A DNA stretch of 64,000 bases, taken from NCBI RefSeq assembly GCF_003048255.1, contig NZ_CP028487.1, positions 1-64,000 of the forward strand, read 5' to 3'. Position 1 is the stretch's first letter. Each line of letters starts with the position of its first letter. This stretch comes from Yersinia massiliensis. GTDB taxonomy: Bacteria > Pseudomonadota > Gammaproteobacteria > Enterobacterales > Enterobacteriaceae. A model generated the notes under the pieces. The model saw nothing but the letters and a program-made list of their open reading frames with translations. It was not told where the DNA came from and made no database searches. The position numbers were made by a program, and so were the translations under genes. This document shows, piece after piece, positions 43,100-52,922 of this stretch.

Positions 43100-43115
43100 T
43101 GTGAATGTTACCACA
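43100..43115. promoter_or_regulatory. CRP-like site between fdoG and fdhD
   Basis: TGTGA-ATGTTA-CCACA matches TGTGA-N6-TCACA with one mismatch, within the wider near-palindrome AATGTG...CACATT. It lies 36 bp before the fdhD start and about 290 bp upstream of fdoG. The rest of the 343-bp gap (42808-43150) has a CGTGTGG...CCACACG pair near 43048-43090 but no gene. Confidence 0.45.
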
Positions 43116-43150
43116 TTGTGATTATGGGTTATAACTTTCAGGACCGCATA

Positions 43151-43978
43151 GTGAGCCAGATCAAACCTTCAGGAAATGACATCGCTAGCGAAATCTGCGG
43201 TGCAAAACAACTTAACGTGCTACAGCGCCACCAAATGGCACAGCCGCAATTGGATTGGCTGGCAGAAGAAGTGCCGGTAGCGCTGGTCTACAATGGCATT
43301 TCCCATGTTGTGATGATGGCGACACCCAAAGATTTGGAGGCTTTCGCGCTGGGATTTTCTCTATCAGAAGGGATTATCCAAACCCCACATGAAATCTATG
43401 CGATTGATGCCACCCGTGGCTGCAATGGCATAGAAATTAACATTGAATTATCAAGCCGCCGATTCGCTGGATTAAAAGAACGCCGTCGAGCGATGGCAGG
43501 GCGCACGGGCTGTGGTGTCTGCGGCATAGAGCAACTGGATGATATCTTCCGCCCCATCACGCCACTTCCCTTCACGCAAACCTTTAATCTGAATCAATTG
43601 GATAGCGCCCTTGCACAGCTCAAGCAGGTACAAACGGTGGGTCAACTGACTGGGTGTACTCATGCCGCAGCATGGATTAATCCTCAGGGTGAGTTATTGG
43701 GCGGCTGCGAAGATGTGGGTCGCCATGTCGCGTTAGATAAATTGCTGGGCATACGTGCTAAACAGCCGTGGCAACAAGGCGCGGTGCTGGTATCCAGCCG
43801 AGCCAGCTACGAGATGGTGCAGAAAACCGCTATGTGCGGCGCAGAGATTTTATTTGCCGTTTCCGCTGCTACCACCCTCGCTGTTGAGGTCGCCGAACGC
43901 TGCAATTTGACGTTGGTCGGCTTCAGTAAGCCCGGCAGAGCAACGGTCTATACTCATCCACAGCGTATTATGGAATAG
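43151..43978 (+). CDS. fdhD: Formate dehydrogenase sulfurtransferase FdhD
   Basis: 275-aa protein that passes sulfur from IscS to the molybdenum cofactor of formate dehydrogenases. The GTG at 43151 ([12 protein letters not shown]) is chosen: AGGA lies seven bases upstream, and the catalytic pair in [13 protein letters not shown] then falls at Cys121 and Cys124, the E. coli numbering. The frame extends to 43118 without a ribosome site. [23 protein letters not shown] and [21 protein letters not shown] are intact. Divergent from fdoG. Confidence 0.94.
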   Translation: MSQIKPSGNDIASEICGAKQLNVLQRHQMAQPQLDWLAEEVPVALVYNGISHVVMMATPKDLEAFALGFSLSEGIIQTPHEIYAIDATRGCNGIEINIELSSRRFAGLKERRRAMAGRTGCGVCGIEQLDDIFRPITPLPFTQTFNLNQLDSALAQLKQVQTVGQLTGCTHAAAWINPQGELLGGCEDVGRHVALDKLLGIRAKQPWQQGAVLVSSRASYEMVQKTAMCGAEILFAVSAATTLAVEVAERCNLTLVGFSKPGRATVYTHPQRIME

Positions 43979-44004
43979 AAAGACCACATAATTAGTACGG
44001 CATT

Positions 44005-44023
44005 GATAATCATTTTCAATATC
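44005..44023 (+). promoter_or_regulatory. Fur box upstream of sodA
   Basis: A 19-bp stretch beginning GATAATCATTTTC matches the Fur consensus GATAATGATAATCATTATC at 15 of 19 positions. It is 81 bp before the sodA ATG, consistent with iron-dependent repression of manganese SOD as in E. coli. Confidence 0.75.
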
Positions 44024-44104
44024 ATTTAATTAACTATAATGATCCGAATGCTTACGCGGTGCTTACTTTTTTTGCGCCGCCCTACACCTACGGAGACGAT
44101 GATT

Positions 44105-44728
44105 ATGAGTTACTCACTGCCATCCCTGCCTTATGCTTATGATGCTTTAGAACCCCATTTCGATAAGCAGACGATGGAAATCCATCACACCAAACACCAC
44201 CAGACCTATGTTAACAATGCAAACACGGTGTTGGAGAGCTTCCCTGAGCTGGCAAAACTGAGTGTTGAAGAACTGATTCAAGACTTGGATAAAGTTCCTG
44301 CAGAAAAGCGCACCTTTATGCGCAACAACGCGGGTGGCCATGCTAACCACAGCCTGTTCTGGAAAGGTCTGAAACTGGGTACTACCCTGACAGGTGACCT
44401 GAAAGCCGCTATCGAGCGTGACTTCAAATCTGTTGATGATTTCAAAGCAACATTTGAACAAGCAGCAGCAACCCGTTTCGGCTCAGGCTGGGCGTGGCTG
44501 GTACTGAAAGCTGACGGCAAGCTGGCAGTCGTTTCTACGGCTAACCAAGATAGCCCATTGATGGGTGAGGCAGTTGCTGGCGCATCTGGCTTCCCAATCA
44601 TCGGTCTGGATGTGTGGGAACACGCTTACTACCTGAAATTCCAAAACCGTCGCCCAGACTACATCAAAGCATTCTGGAACGTGGTTAACTGGGACGAAGC
44701 CGCAGCGCGTTTCGCTCAAGCTAAATAA
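44105..44728 (+). CDS. sodA: Manganese superoxide dismutase
   Basis: 207-aa SodA. The ATG at 44105 ([20 protein letters not shown]) follows GGAG. Metal ligands are His in [13 protein letters not shown], His in NHSLFWKGL, and Asp/His in [20 protein letters not shown]. The glycine and glutamine pattern (GGHANH; ANQDSPL) fits the manganese type. Detoxifies superoxide in the cytoplasm. A Fur box precedes it and a strong terminator follows. Confidence 0.97.
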   Translation: MSYSLPSLPYAYDALEPHFDKQTMEIHHTKHHQTYVNNANTVLESFPELAKLSVEELIQDLDKVPAEKRTFMRNNAGGHANHSLFWKGLKLGTTLTGDLKAAIERDFKSVDDFKATFEQAAATRFGSGWAWLVLKADGKLAVVSTANQDSPLMGEAVAGASGFPIIGLDVWEHAYYLKFQNRRPDYIKAFWNVVNWDEAAARFAQAK

Positions 44729-44780
44729 TATCACCCGTATTCTTCCCATGCCTTTAACGGCGGGGAGTCGGGATTAAATC

Positions 44781-44816
44781 AATGCCAGCAAGGTGACTCT
44801 TGCTGGCATTTTTTAT
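44781..44816 (+). terminator. Rho-independent terminator of sodA
   Basis: AATGCCAGCAAG (44781-44792) and CTTGCTGGCATT (44799-44810) form a perfect 12-bp stem with a 6-nt loop, then TTTTTT. It lies immediately before the sigma-28 promoter of the next gene. Confidence 0.92.
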
Positions 44817-44819
44817 TGT

Positions 44820-44846
44820 TAAAGTTTAACCAAAGCCTGCCGATAG
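44820..44846 (+). promoter_or_regulatory. Sigma-28 (FliA) promoter of the chemotaxis receptor gene
   Basis: TAAAGTTT (44820-44827), an 11-bp spacer, then GCCGATAG (44839-44846). The FliA consensus is TAAAGTTT-N11-GCCGATAA, so only the last base differs. It predicts a leader of about 195 nt before the receptor start at 45050, putting that gene in the late flagellar regulon. Confidence 0.85.
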
Positions 44847-45049
44847 TTTGTTCAAGAGGGATATGGGTATTTATGGCATGAATATCTGGACTAGAGTCTG
44901 GAAATGAAGCCATAAAAACGTTAGGGATAATACTCTTGCCAAGATGATCCCACGTCCAACCCACCTCTCAACTCTTCTAATAATTAGACCTCCCCCGTTC
45001 ACCTACGCTGACTAATTTGCAGCAAAGACACCGCATAATGGAGAAGAAC

Positions 45050-47011
45050 ATGGCAGCATTGAGCAGAGTTTTTAGTCACTTTGAAAACGTGAAAGTCGGT
45101 AAGAAGCTGGGATTAAGCTTTTTCCTGATGTTGTTGCTGGTTGGGCTTATCGCGGGCACAACTGCTTATCACTTTTTCGTCATCGAAGAGCATGCTTACA
45201 AAGTCGACCTGAGCTACAAAATTAATAATGAAGCCAATCAGGCAAAATATAATCGTGCACTCTATGAACGTACTTATGATCTAAAGTATATCGGCGAAAA
45301 CTCACAGCACATCAACAATATAAAAGACCTTCTCGTTCAGAGTGAAAAACTTAGCTGGTCGGAATTTAACCGTAAGACCATCAGCAGCATTACTGATGTG
45401 GTCGATGAATACCTGCAACAGCAGCGTAATTTTGTTAACGCTGTGGCGCATAAAGACGATGTGCGCAAAAGCTGGAATATCTCTGAAACCCAGAAAAACC
45501 TTAATGAGTTACAGCAAAGCCTGCTTAATGAAGGTGCTGATACCAACACGCAAATCCTGCTGGCTGAGATGAATCAGAAACTGATGACCGTGCGCTACAA
45601 CGCGCGTGGCTTATTGCTGGATCGCAATAAAGAATCGGAATCATCGCTTCTGACATCAATCAATATTGCTAACAGTGCCGCAAATGCGTTTATGCCTGTG
45701 TTATCCGCTGAGCAGCAAAAAATATTAGCGCCGGTGATAACGAGCCTCAGCACCTACAAAGATAACGTGTTGGCCTATTTACCGGCTTATCAGCAAGAGC
45801 TGGAAACCGGGAAAGTGATGGAAGCTAACGCCAATGAGTTGAATCGGCTGGCAACGTATCTGTTCACCCAAGAGCTGCAAGGCACCCACGATGAAATTGA
45901 TAACGCGCAATTGCAGTTAACCCTGACAGCCATTGCCGCTTTACTGTTTGGTTTGCTGATTTCATGGTGGATGACTCGCCAGATTACCGTGCCACTACGC
46001 ACCACGCTGGCCATGGCAGAACGTATCGCTACCGGCGATTTAACGGCTGCGACCACGTCAAATCGGACTGATGAATTGGGTCTGTTGATGAATGCGGTGG
46101 CCCGAATGAATGAAAACTTGCGCACCATGATCGATGACATCCGCATTGGTGTGAGTCAGGTTTCTCATGCCTCTGGCGAAATTGCGGCGGGGAATACTGA
46201 TTTGTCCTCCCGTACTGAAGAACAAGCCGCTGCCGTTGAAGAAACCGCTGCCAGCATGGAGCAGTTGAACGCCACTGTTAAGCAGAATGCCGATAATGCT
46301 CACCACGCCAATCAGTTAGCAACAGAGGCATCACAGACTGCGCAACAAGGTGGCAAGGTGGTGAATGACGTTGTGCGCACCATGAACGATATTTCCGGTA
46401 GCTCCAAACGCATTTCTGAAATTACGACCGTGATTAACAGTATTGCATTCCAGACCAATATTCTGGCGCTGAACGCCGCAGTTGAAGCCGCGCGGGCTGG
46501 CGAACAAGGCCGGGGGTTTGCGGTAGTTGCCAGCGAAGTGCGTAATCTGGCTCAACGTAGTGCACAGGCGGCGAAAGAAATCGAAGAGTTGATTGGCGAA
46601 TCTGTCTCTCAAGTCGATGCAGGGACTGCACTGGTGCAAAACGCCGGTCAGACGATGGAGAATATTGTCCGCTCTGTCACCCATGTGCGCGATATCATGG
46701 CTGAAATATCCTCGGCATCTGATGAGCAAAGCCGTGGCATCACACAAGTGAGCCAAGCGATTTCCGAAATGGACAGCACGACGCAACAAAATGCCGCCTT
46801 GGTGGAAGAGTCTGCCGCTGCTGCTGATTCATTGGCAGAACAGGCTATTCTATTGGCGCAGGCGGTCGCGGTGTTCCGATTGTCAGATGCGGAAACAAAC
46901 GCCACTCAAGGGAATATCGCCGCACCAGCAACGAAACGTCATGCGCCAACCCTACGCCCTAGCACAGATGCTCGCCACGTAAGCCAGCAAGATAATTGGG
47001 AAACATTCTAA
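45050..47011 (+). CDS. Methyl-accepting chemotaxis protein
   Basis: About 653-aa transmembrane chemoreceptor. The ATG at 45050 has GGAG six bases upstream; an ATG at 45038 has none. TM1 about residues 20-43 ([21 protein letters not shown]), then a helical periplasmic ligand domain of about 245 residues, TM2 about 290-311, HAMP ([22 protein letters not shown]), methylation helices and the signalling hairpin EIT...[33 protein letters not shown]. It ends NWETF, the CheR/CheB-binding pentapeptide, so it is a high-abundance, Tsr/Tar-class receptor. The ligand is unknown. Confidence 0.93.
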   Translation: MAALSRVFSHFENVKVGKKLGLSFFLMLLLVGLIAGTTAYHFFVIEEHAYKVDLSYKINNEANQAKYNRALYERTYDLKYIGENSQHINNIKDLLVQSEKLSWSEFNRKTISSITDVVDEYLQQQRNFVNAVAHKDDVRKSWNISETQKNLNELQQSLLNEGADTNTQILLAEMNQKLMTVRYNARGLLLDRNKESESSLLTSINIANSAANAFMPVLSAEQQKILAPVITSLSTYKDNVLAYLPAYQQELETGKVMEANANELNRLATYLFTQELQGTHDEIDNAQLQLTLTAIAALLFGLLISWWMTRQITVPLRTTLAMAERIATGDLTAATTSNRTDELGLLMNAVARMNENLRTMIDDIRIGVSQVSHASGEIAAGNTDLSSRTEEQAAAVEETAASMEQLNATVKQNADNAHHANQLATEASQTAQQGGKVVNDVVRTMNDISGSSKRISEITTVINSIAFQTNILALNAAVEAARAGEQGRGFAVVASEVRNLAQRSAQAAKEIEELIGESVSQVDAGTALVQNAGQTMENIVRSVTHVRDIMAEISSASDEQSRGITQVSQAISEMDSTTQQNAALVEESAAAADSLAEQAILLAQAVAVFRLSDAETNATQGNIAAPATKRHAPTLRPSTDARHVSQQDNWETF

Positions 47012-47045
47012 TGATCGGCTGAGCCATGTTTTGAGTGGGGGCATT

Positions 47046-47084
47046 AGTGAGCAGGAATAGTCAATACGCTTATTCCTGCTCACT
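47046..47084. repeat. Perfect 14-bp inverted repeat after the chemoreceptor gene
   Basis: AGTGAGCAGGAATA (47046-47059) and TATTCCTGCTCACT (47071-47084) form a 14-bp stem with an 11-nt loop. No T run follows on either strand, so it may be a transcript-stabilising hairpin or a terminator of non-standard type. Confidence 0.65.
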
Positions 47085-47180
47085 CCATCGCGGTACTCGA
47101 ACTATCCATATTCCCTTTTACAGCGCCACTATTAGGCAGGTATTCTGGCTCTCCCCTCTGAACGCAGGCAAGGAGAGCAA

Positions 47181-47855
47181 ATGAAGTATCCGCAGGTTTA
47201 TATCGGCAAAATTGAGCCTTATCACGGCAGTTCCCCCAGCGCGATTGGCAAACGCCAAATCCAAGGCGGGATCATGCTCACTCCACTGGGATTAGAGGGG
47301 GATGAGCAAGCGGAAAAACGTTTTCATGGTGGCCCTGATCGTGCGTTGTGCCACTATCCACGAGAGCATTATGCTTACTGGGCGCAGCAGTTTCCTGAAC
47401 AAGCCGATCTTTTCTCACCACCGGCCTACGGTGAAAATATTTCGACCCTCGGCATGACCGAACAGAATGTGCATATGGGGGATATCTACCGCTGGGGCGA
47501 GGCCTTTATTCAGGTTACTCAACCACGTTCACCTTGCTACAAACTCAATTTCCATTTTGCTATTGAAGAGTTATCCGTTCTGATGCAGCAAAGCGGTCAC
47601 TGTGGCTGGCTGTATCGCGTGATTTCCCCCGGTAAAGTGAGCGAAAGCCATCCGTTAGAGTTGTTAGCCCGCACCAGTGATATTTCCGTTGCTGAAGCTA
47701 TTGGGATTGCTTGGCACATGCCGTTTGATGAAGAGCAATATCATCGCTTGCTGGCCGTTTCAGGCTTATCGGCCAGTTGGAGCAAAACCATGTTGACGCG
47801 AATTGCGGATGGAAAAATTGAAGATTTTAACCGGCGCTTGCTGGGGAAAAGTTAA
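47181..47855 (+). CDS. yiiM: MOSC-domain protein YiiM
   Basis: 224-aa protein matching E. coli YiiM, a molybdenum-cofactor enzyme that reduces N-hydroxylated purines such as 6-hydroxylaminopurine. MOSC features: MLTPLGLEGDEQAEKRFHGGPDRALCHYPREHY, YGENISTLGMTE, and the Moco-ligating Cys in TQPRSPCYKLN. AAGGAGAG precedes the ATG. In E. coli it also lies near sodA. Confidence 0.92.
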   Translation: MKYPQVYIGKIEPYHGSSPSAIGKRQIQGGIMLTPLGLEGDEQAEKRFHGGPDRALCHYPREHYAYWAQQFPEQADLFSPPAYGENISTLGMTEQNVHMGDIYRWGEAFIQVTQPRSPCYKLNFHFAIEELSVLMQQSGHCGWLYRVISPGKVSESHPLELLARTSDISVAEAIGIAWHMPFDEEQYHRLLAVSGLSASWSKTMLTRIADGKIEDFNRRLLGKS

Positions 47856-47957
47856 GTATCAAAGCACTGTTAACGGTTAATCATAATCGTTTTTCTCAGC
47901 AGTCTTGACTGTATCTCAATTGAGATACGGAATGGGCTTATTGTTGAGGAGGTTAAA

Positions 47958-48200
47958 ATGGCTACACATACCACAATGTTGCATGTACGGATTGATGATG
48001 ACGTCAAGAAGCAGGCAACGGCGGCGCTCAGTGCAATGGGCCTTTCAGTGTCTGATGCGGTGCACTTATTTTTGAATCGTATCGTTACAGATTAAGCATT
48101 TCCATTCGAGTTGAAAGTGCCAAATTCTCAAACACTTGTGGCTATGCAGGAAGCAGAAGAGATTGTTCGAACCGGAACACACTCAGAACTTTTTGATTAA
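47958..48200 (+). pseudogene. RelB/DinJ-family antitoxin remnant with premature stop
   Basis: GAGGAGG precedes the ATG. The frame reads MATHTTMLHVRIDDDVKKQA, then ATAALSAMGLSVSDAVHLFL (ribbon-helix-helix of the RelB/DinJ type), and stops at a TAA at 48093-48095 after 45 residues. In the same frame the expected continuation AFPFELKVPNSQTLVAMQEA follows directly, to a second stop at 48198-48200, so a Lys or Gln codon has become TAA. The tail (EEIVRTGTHSELFD) also looks shortened. No RelE/YafQ-type toxin follows; the terminator and yibL come next. A decayed toxin-antitoxin locus. Confidence 0.75.
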
Positions 48201-48210
48201 AAATTTTCAT

Positions 48211-48243
48211 CAAAACCGGGTGGCGGTTATGCCACCCCCCCGG
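48211..48243 (-). terminator. Terminator of yibL
   Basis: On the minus strand GGGTGGC (48237-48231) pairs with GCCACCC (48224-48218), then GG and TTTTGATG. It sits 19 bp after the yibL stop and also behind the antitoxin remnant on the plus strand. Confidence 0.65.
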
Positions 48244-48261
48244 ATTGAATAACTGCTGTGA

Positions 48262-48618
48262 TCAGAATGCTTTCTTTGCGTAGCCGGTTACTTCTTTCAG
48301 GCCCATCTCACGGCCCAATGCGGTCATTGGATGAACCACGATGATACCGCGCACGGTTTTCTTCAGCGTGCCCATATCTGCCTGCTCTTTCTTGGTAATC
48401 GCACGGCTAAACGGCAGTTTTGCCAATTTCTGGGCTTCAGCACTCAGGTTTTTAACCCGTACTTCTTTCAGGCGCTGAATTTCAGCCGCCATTTTCTCTT
48501 TTTCTTTCATGTGCTGCGCGATCAAATCCACATTGCCTTGTTGGATAACGCTAGTGTCTTTGTGGTTCATCGCATCCAGCAAATCGCTTAGACGTTTAAT
48601 TTCTGCATGTTCTTTCAT
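48262..48618 (-). CDS. yibL: YibL family ribosome-associated protein
   Basis: 118-aa protein. The start at 48618 ([17 protein letters not shown]) matches E. coli YibL; the longer frame is not conserved. An N-terminal coiled coil ([16 protein letters not shown]) precedes the conserved C-terminus [18 protein letters not shown] and [19 protein letters not shown]. coli YibL has been found with ribosomes; its exact role is unclear. In E. coli it lies beside mtlADR, here it is 2.5 kb away with the MocR/LysE pair between. Confidence 0.9.
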   Translation of the reverse strand: MKEHAEIKRLSDLLDAMNHKDTSVIQQGNVDLIAQHMKEKEKMAAEIQRLKEVRVKNLSAEAQKLAKLPFSRAITKKEQADMGTLKKTVRGIIVVHPMTALGREMGLKEVTGYAKKAF

Positions 48619-48782
48619 GGTATTGGCCCGTACATGCCACTGATGGGCACGATATTCGCTAAAGTTGACGATAGGATAGCACTGATTGTGCTCCGATATG
48701 GAGAGTGTATACCCAAACAAAGTGGAATTGCAGGTACCTGTACGCGGCTAACGCACCTGCAATACCCTGTCAAAAGGGAATA

Positions 48783-50264
48783 TCAGAATACTGGCCTTTC
48801 CATCGTATCGGCTTCTAATGATGGCCACCGCATCCCCGCCGGTAATCCGCTGATGTCACAGGCAACAGCACCCAGCCTTGCCAGCGCTTCGGTATAGCGT
48901 TGGTTGAACGGGTAGCAGCAGGAGAGACGAAACGCGTGGCGATATCGGCCACTGGGCGAATACAGTGTCCCTGGTGTCAGGCAAATCTGTTCTTTCAGCA
49001 TTTGATGGAACAATGCGACGGTATCCACGCTGTCGGGGAATTCGACCCAGAACACGAATCCGCCAGCCGGTTGGGTCACTTTGGTGCCATAGGGAAAGTG
49101 GCGGGTGATCAACTGCTGGGCTTGTTGCACCTGTTGCGCATAGCGGCGGCGCAAGCTGCGCAAATGATGGTCATAACCACCAGATTTAAGGAACAGCGCT
49201 AGCGTTTCCGATAACAATGTCGACTCCGCCATCGAGGAGACGGCTTTTAACTTGTGCAAATCCTCCGTGAAGCGCCCTCCATCTATCCAGCCCACGCGGA
49301 AATCTGGGGCCAATGTTTTGGTGAAACTGGAGCAAAACAAGATCCAGCCATCGCGATCAAAGGCCTTTACCGCTGGGGATAAGGTCGAGCCAAATTGAAT
49401 CTCGGCATATAAGCCATCTTCAATCAACGGCACTTGGTGATTGTTCATCAACTGGGCAAGGCGCTTTTTAGCGGCCAATGGCATGGTAAACCCCATTGGA
49501 TTTTGCACCGTTGGCATGGCGATCAGTGCGTTTAACCGCCCCTCCTTAAGTAACAGCTCCAGCACGTCCAGCGATAAACCCTGCTGCGAATCGGTTGGGA
49601 TCTCGACCGCTTTCAATCCCAGACTGGCCAGCAGTGGCATCAGATAGAAATAGGTTGGCGATTCTAACCCGACGCAATCTCCCGGTTTAGTGGTGACGCG
49701 CAATGCCAGTTGTAACGCTTCCATGCAGCCATGAGTAATGGTGATATCCGCCGGATTCGCCAACATCCCTAGCGTCATGGCACGGCGGGCGATTTGCTGG
49801 CGCAGGCGTTGGCTACCAGGCGGCAAGGCGTATTGGCTGATGAGCTGCGGCTCACGACGCAGCAACGAGGCCATAATACGGCCCAATTTGGCACTCGGAT
49901 AAAAATCACCCGTCTGAGGGCAAGCCAATGAGATATTGGTGAAGCGCGTATTTTGTTGTGCGGCAAAGACGGTATCAATCAAGTCCAGCACTTCATCCAC
50001 CGGTTTGCCCACGGTGGCGGTCGGTACCACGGCAGTTGATGGACTACAAACGTAGAACCCTGACTGCGGACGCGCCTCAATCAAGCCGCGGTCTTCCAGC
50101 GTCCGATAGGCAGCCACCACCGTATTGATGCTCACTTGCAGGTTTTTGGCGTAGCTACGTACTGATGGCAAACGACTACCGGCCAATAAACTGCCTTTCT
50201 CGATGGCTTGCGCCAATGTAGCTGCCACCTGTAAGTAGCGAATTTCATTCATAACCAGGGACAT
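48783..50264 (-). CDS. MocR-type GntR/aminotransferase transcriptional regulator
   Basis: About 493 aa from the ATG at 50264 (MSLVMNEIRYLQVAATLAQ), which has GGAG upstream. The N-terminal GntR winged helix (GSLLAGSRLPSVRSYAKNLQVSINTVVAAYRTLEDRGLIEARPQSGFYV) is fused to a full class I aminotransferase domain. The PLP-binding lysine is in SSFTKTLAPDFRVGWI. Related to E. coli YdcR. MocR proteins often activate a divergent gene; here that is the LysE exporter at 50486, with the palindrome 50288-50323 between them. Confidence 0.9.
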   Translation of the reverse strand: MSLVMNEIRYLQVAATLAQAIEKGSLLAGSRLPSVRSYAKNLQVSINTVVAAYRTLEDRGLIEARPQSGFYVCSPSTAVVPTATVGKPVDEVLDLIDTVFAAQQNTRFTNISLACPQTGDFYPSAKLGRIMASLLRREPQLISQYALPPGSQRLRQQIARRAMTLGMLANPADITITHGCMEALQLALRVTTKPGDCVGLESPTYFYLMPLLASLGLKAVEIPTDSQQGLSLDVLELLLKEGRLNALIAMPTVQNPMGFTMPLAAKKRLAQLMNNHQVPLIEDGLYAEIQFGSTLSPAVKAFDRDGWILFCSSFTKTLAPDFRVGWIDGGRFTEDLHKLKAVSSMAESTLLSETLALFLKSGGYDHHLRSLRRRYAQQVQQAQQLITRHFPYGTKVTQPAGGFVFWVEFPDSVDTVALFHQMLKEQICLTPGTLYSPSGRYRHAFRLSCCYPFNQRYTEALARLGAVACDISGLPAGMRWPSLEADTMERPVF

Positions 50265-50287
50265 AGTGACAGTTCTCCACAAGAACA

Positions 50288-50323
50288 ATGGGTACAGTTT
50301 GGAGGCAATTAAACTGTACCCAT
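50288..50323. promoter_or_regulatory. Perfect palindromic operator candidate for the MocR regulator
   Basis: ATGGGTACAGTTT (50288-50300) and AAACTGTACCCAT (50311-50323) are exact reverse complements separated by 10 bp, giving a 36-bp site 24 bp upstream of the regulator start, in the regulator/exporter intergenic region. Confidence 0.65.
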
Positions 50324-50485
50324 AACAATAGATAACTTTTGCTTCTGACGCCATCACGTATTGATGTTTATGCTGAATCTCTTGGCCGCAGAAATAATAT
50401 TTCCAACGTCATTGGGGATTGTAGGTGGGTGAAAAGTGAACCCATCGACAACGCAAATTCACGAGGAAATAAGAGGATTTTTATT

Positions 50486-51094
50486 ATGTTAGACAGCGCT
50501 TTCATCAGTTACGTTACCGTCATGTCGATCACCCCAGGCCCGAATAACCTGCTATTGGCGGCATCAGGCGTTAACTTTGGCTTACGTCGTACCTTTCCGA
50601 TGATGCTGGGGATTACCTTTGGTTGTGCCTTGCAATGCGCATTGATGACCACGCTACTGGCACTCATCCTCGGTTGGGTCGGGGTGATTCGCTTGCCGTT
50701 GGTGACGCTGGGCTGTGGTTACTTATTGTGGCTTTCATGGAAGATTTATCATGCGGGTAGCCCCAATACTCGTGATGGCGAGCAGCCGATGGGGTTTATT
50801 CAAGGGGCGCTATTTCAAGCGATTAACCCGAAAACTTGGTTGATGGCCATGAATGTCGCCATCTTATTCACTCCTCGGGACGGGGCGACACTCAGCCACA
50901 CCTTGTTAATTGTCAGTGGGTTTGCTTTATTGAATCTGCCCTGTGTGGCCGTTTGGGCGGTGATGGGCGATCAGTTACGCCACGCATTACGGGTGAATTG
51001 GAAATTACGGTTGTTTAATGGCGTGATGGGTGGATTGATGGCCATCACTGCATTGTGGCTGCTGGTGGATGAATGGCTTAGCGTGTTGCGCTAA
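50486..51094 (+). CDS. LysE/RhtB family amino-acid exporter
   Basis: 202-aa membrane protein with about six helices. The ATG at 50486 gives the classic N-terminus MLDSAFISYVTVMSITPGPNNLLL, with the LysE signature ITPGPNN. Other family parts: WLSWKIYHAG and FQAINPKTWLMAMNVAILF. It is divergent from the MocR regulator and converges with mtlR, with a one-base gap. Substrate is unknown, probably an amino acid. Confidence 0.9.
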   Translation: MLDSAFISYVTVMSITPGPNNLLLAASGVNFGLRRTFPMMLGITFGCALQCALMTTLLALILGWVGVIRLPLVTLGCGYLLWLSWKIYHAGSPNTRDGEQPMGFIQGALFQAINPKTWLMAMNVAILFTPRDGATLSHTLLIVSGFALLNLPCVAVWAVMGDQLRHALRVNWKLRLFNGVMGGLMAITALWLLVDEWLSVLR

Positions 51095-51095
51095 T

Positions 51096-51650
51096 TCAGG
51101 CATGGCCGAGGGGGGAAAGTTTGGACACTTGTTTCTGGCTGATACGGGAGAGCAGCTCGGTGATCGACAACACCATGGTTGAACGCACCATTTGCTGATA
51201 GCGCTGGCGTTGCATGGCAATCAACGAAGCGTCTGCTTCATCAGGGCGCAAGAAAGTGGGGACAGGGGGCAACTCAGCGACACAATGTAATTCACCAAAT
51301 GGCCCGAGGATTTCGTCGTCGGTAAAGCGATACTCGGTGCCATCATGGTTGAGTTCTTCACGTAGCGCCATCAATAACTCAGCATCTTCATATTCGTGAC
51401 GCGTAATCACACCCAAGGCATAAACCAGTTTTAACCGGACAGATAACTCGCCCAACGGCCCATCGCCGACCAGCAAAGGCTCCACGGCATATTTCACCGC
51501 ATAGTCATCTTTGCGAAACACCTGCACCACGAGAATATTCAGCGCTTCTGCTAATAATTCAACAGCAGCCATCAAGAAACTCCGAACCGTCTTTCCGGCG
51601 TTCAGATGTTCAAGTACCCGATTCTCAAATGCCTGTGTTTTTTCAATCAT
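51096..51650 (-). CDS. mtlR: Mannitol operon repressor MtlR
   Basis: 184-aa repressor of the mannitol operon in enterobacteria. Conserved MtlR parts: ENRVLEHLNAGKTVRSFLMAAVELLAEALNILVVQVFRKDDYAVKYAVEPLL and LKLVYALGVITRHEYEDAELLMALREELNHDG. It lies 78 bp after mtlD in the same direction, as in E. coli. Confidence 0.94.
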   Translation of the reverse strand: MIEKTQAFENRVLEHLNAGKTVRSFLMAAVELLAEALNILVVQVFRKDDYAVKYAVEPLLVGDGPLGELSVRLKLVYALGVITRHEYEDAELLMALREELNHDGTEYRFTDDEILGPFGELHCVAELPPVPTFLRPDEADASLIAMQRQRYQQMVRSTMVLSITELLSRISQKQVSKLSPLGHA

Positions 51651-51728
51651 CGCTTGTCACTGGGGTGGTTGGTGAATGCTAAATGCGTCATCATTGGCCT
51701 GCTAGAGGCAACAGGCCAAGACTGAGAA

Positions 51729-52892
51729 TCAGTGCGCCAGCTTATCCTGCATGGCGTTATACACATTCACCGCCTGTTCGACAACCTCGCTATCGGCAGG
51801 CAAGCCTGAAATTTGCGCTAACGCAGCTTTCGGCCCTAATTTTGCCAGTAACTCCACCAATTCCTGCGCTTGTGGATCTTGCTCACTGCGATAGCTCATG
51901 GCTGCGGCGATGCCGGTTACCAAGTTATCGTGCGGCAATTGATACTCCAATGTCCCCAACAGCGGTTTGATCAAACGGTCACCGGCACTCAGTTTACGCA
52001 GCGGTTGACGACCGACGCGCTCAACATCGTCATGCAGGTACGGGTTCTCAAAACGGGAGAGGATCTTATTGATATAGGCTGCGTGTTTCTGTGGATCAAA
52101 GGCATAGCGTTTAATCAGTACCGCACCACTTTCTTCCATCGCGCCTTTCACTGTCTGGCGCACTGCTGGGTCAAGAATGGCATCGCGAATAGTCTGGTGA
52201 CCGGCAAGCTGGCCCAAATAGGCCGTAATGGCATGACCGGTGTTTAGGGTGAAGAGTTTACGCTCCACAAAGGCCATCAAATTATCGGTTAATTCCATGC
52301 CTGCGATTTCTGGTGGCTGCCCTTTAAACTGGGTACCATCGACAATCCACTCGCTGAACGTTTCTACCGTAACGGCCAAAATATCCGTGCTGCCCGCTTC
52401 TGACGGCGGCACAATGCGGTCAACCGCAGAATCGACGAAGCCGACATGCTGCTCAACCCACGCTTGCTCACTTTCAGGTAAGGCAGCAAACACATGTTGT
52501 TTTAACTGGCTGGTGCCACGCACCATGTTTTCACAGGCAATAATATTCAGTGGGCGGGTGTTACCTTGTTGATGGCGGGTGATGAGACCCTGTGCCACCG
52601 TACCGGCGATGCGGGCGAGAATCTGTGGGCCAACTGCGGTAGTGACAATATCTGCTTCTGCTATCAGGGCAACGACTTCTGGGCTACCACTGTTGACTGC
52701 GCTGACGTTGTTAACCTCTTCAACTCTTGCCTGTTCGCCTACCACATTGACCTGATAACTTTTGCGTTTATTCAGTTCATCCAGCAGCGGCTGATTAACA
52801 TCAGCGAAGGTCAATTGCGCACCGGCATCAGCAAGAAGTTTACCGATAAAGCCTCGGCCAATATTACCTGCGCCAAAATGTAATGCTTTCAT
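51729..52892 (-). CDS. mtlD: Mannitol-1-phosphate 5-dehydrogenase
   Basis: 387-aa NAD enzyme converting mannitol-1-phosphate to fructose-6-phosphate. The start [26 protein letters not shown] contains the Rossmann GAGNIGRG. The polyol dehydrogenase core (NKR...[35 protein letters not shown]) is intact. It follows mtlA after a 109-bp spacer that holds two hairpins. Confidence 0.97.
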   Translation of the reverse strand: MKALHFGAGNIGRGFIGKLLADAGAQLTFADVNQPLLDELNKRKSYQVNVVGEQARVEEVNNVSAVNSGSPEVVALIAEADIVTTAVGPQILARIAGTVAQGLITRHQQGNTRPLNIIACENMVRGTSQLKQHVFAALPESEQAWVEQHVGFVDSAVDRIVPPSEAGSTDILAVTVETFSEWIVDGTQFKGQPPEIAGMELTDNLMAFVERKLFTLNTGHAITAYLGQLAGHQTIRDAILDPAVRQTVKGAMEESGAVLIKRYAFDPQKHAAYINKILSRFENPYLHDDVERVGRQPLRKLSAGDRLIKPLLGTLEYQLPHDNLVTGIAAAMSYRSEQDPQAQELVELLAKLGPKAALAQISGLPADSEVVEQAVNVYNAMQDKLAH

Positions 52893-52922
52893 AGTTATTT
52901 ACCTTTAACTGTTTGCTGTAAA

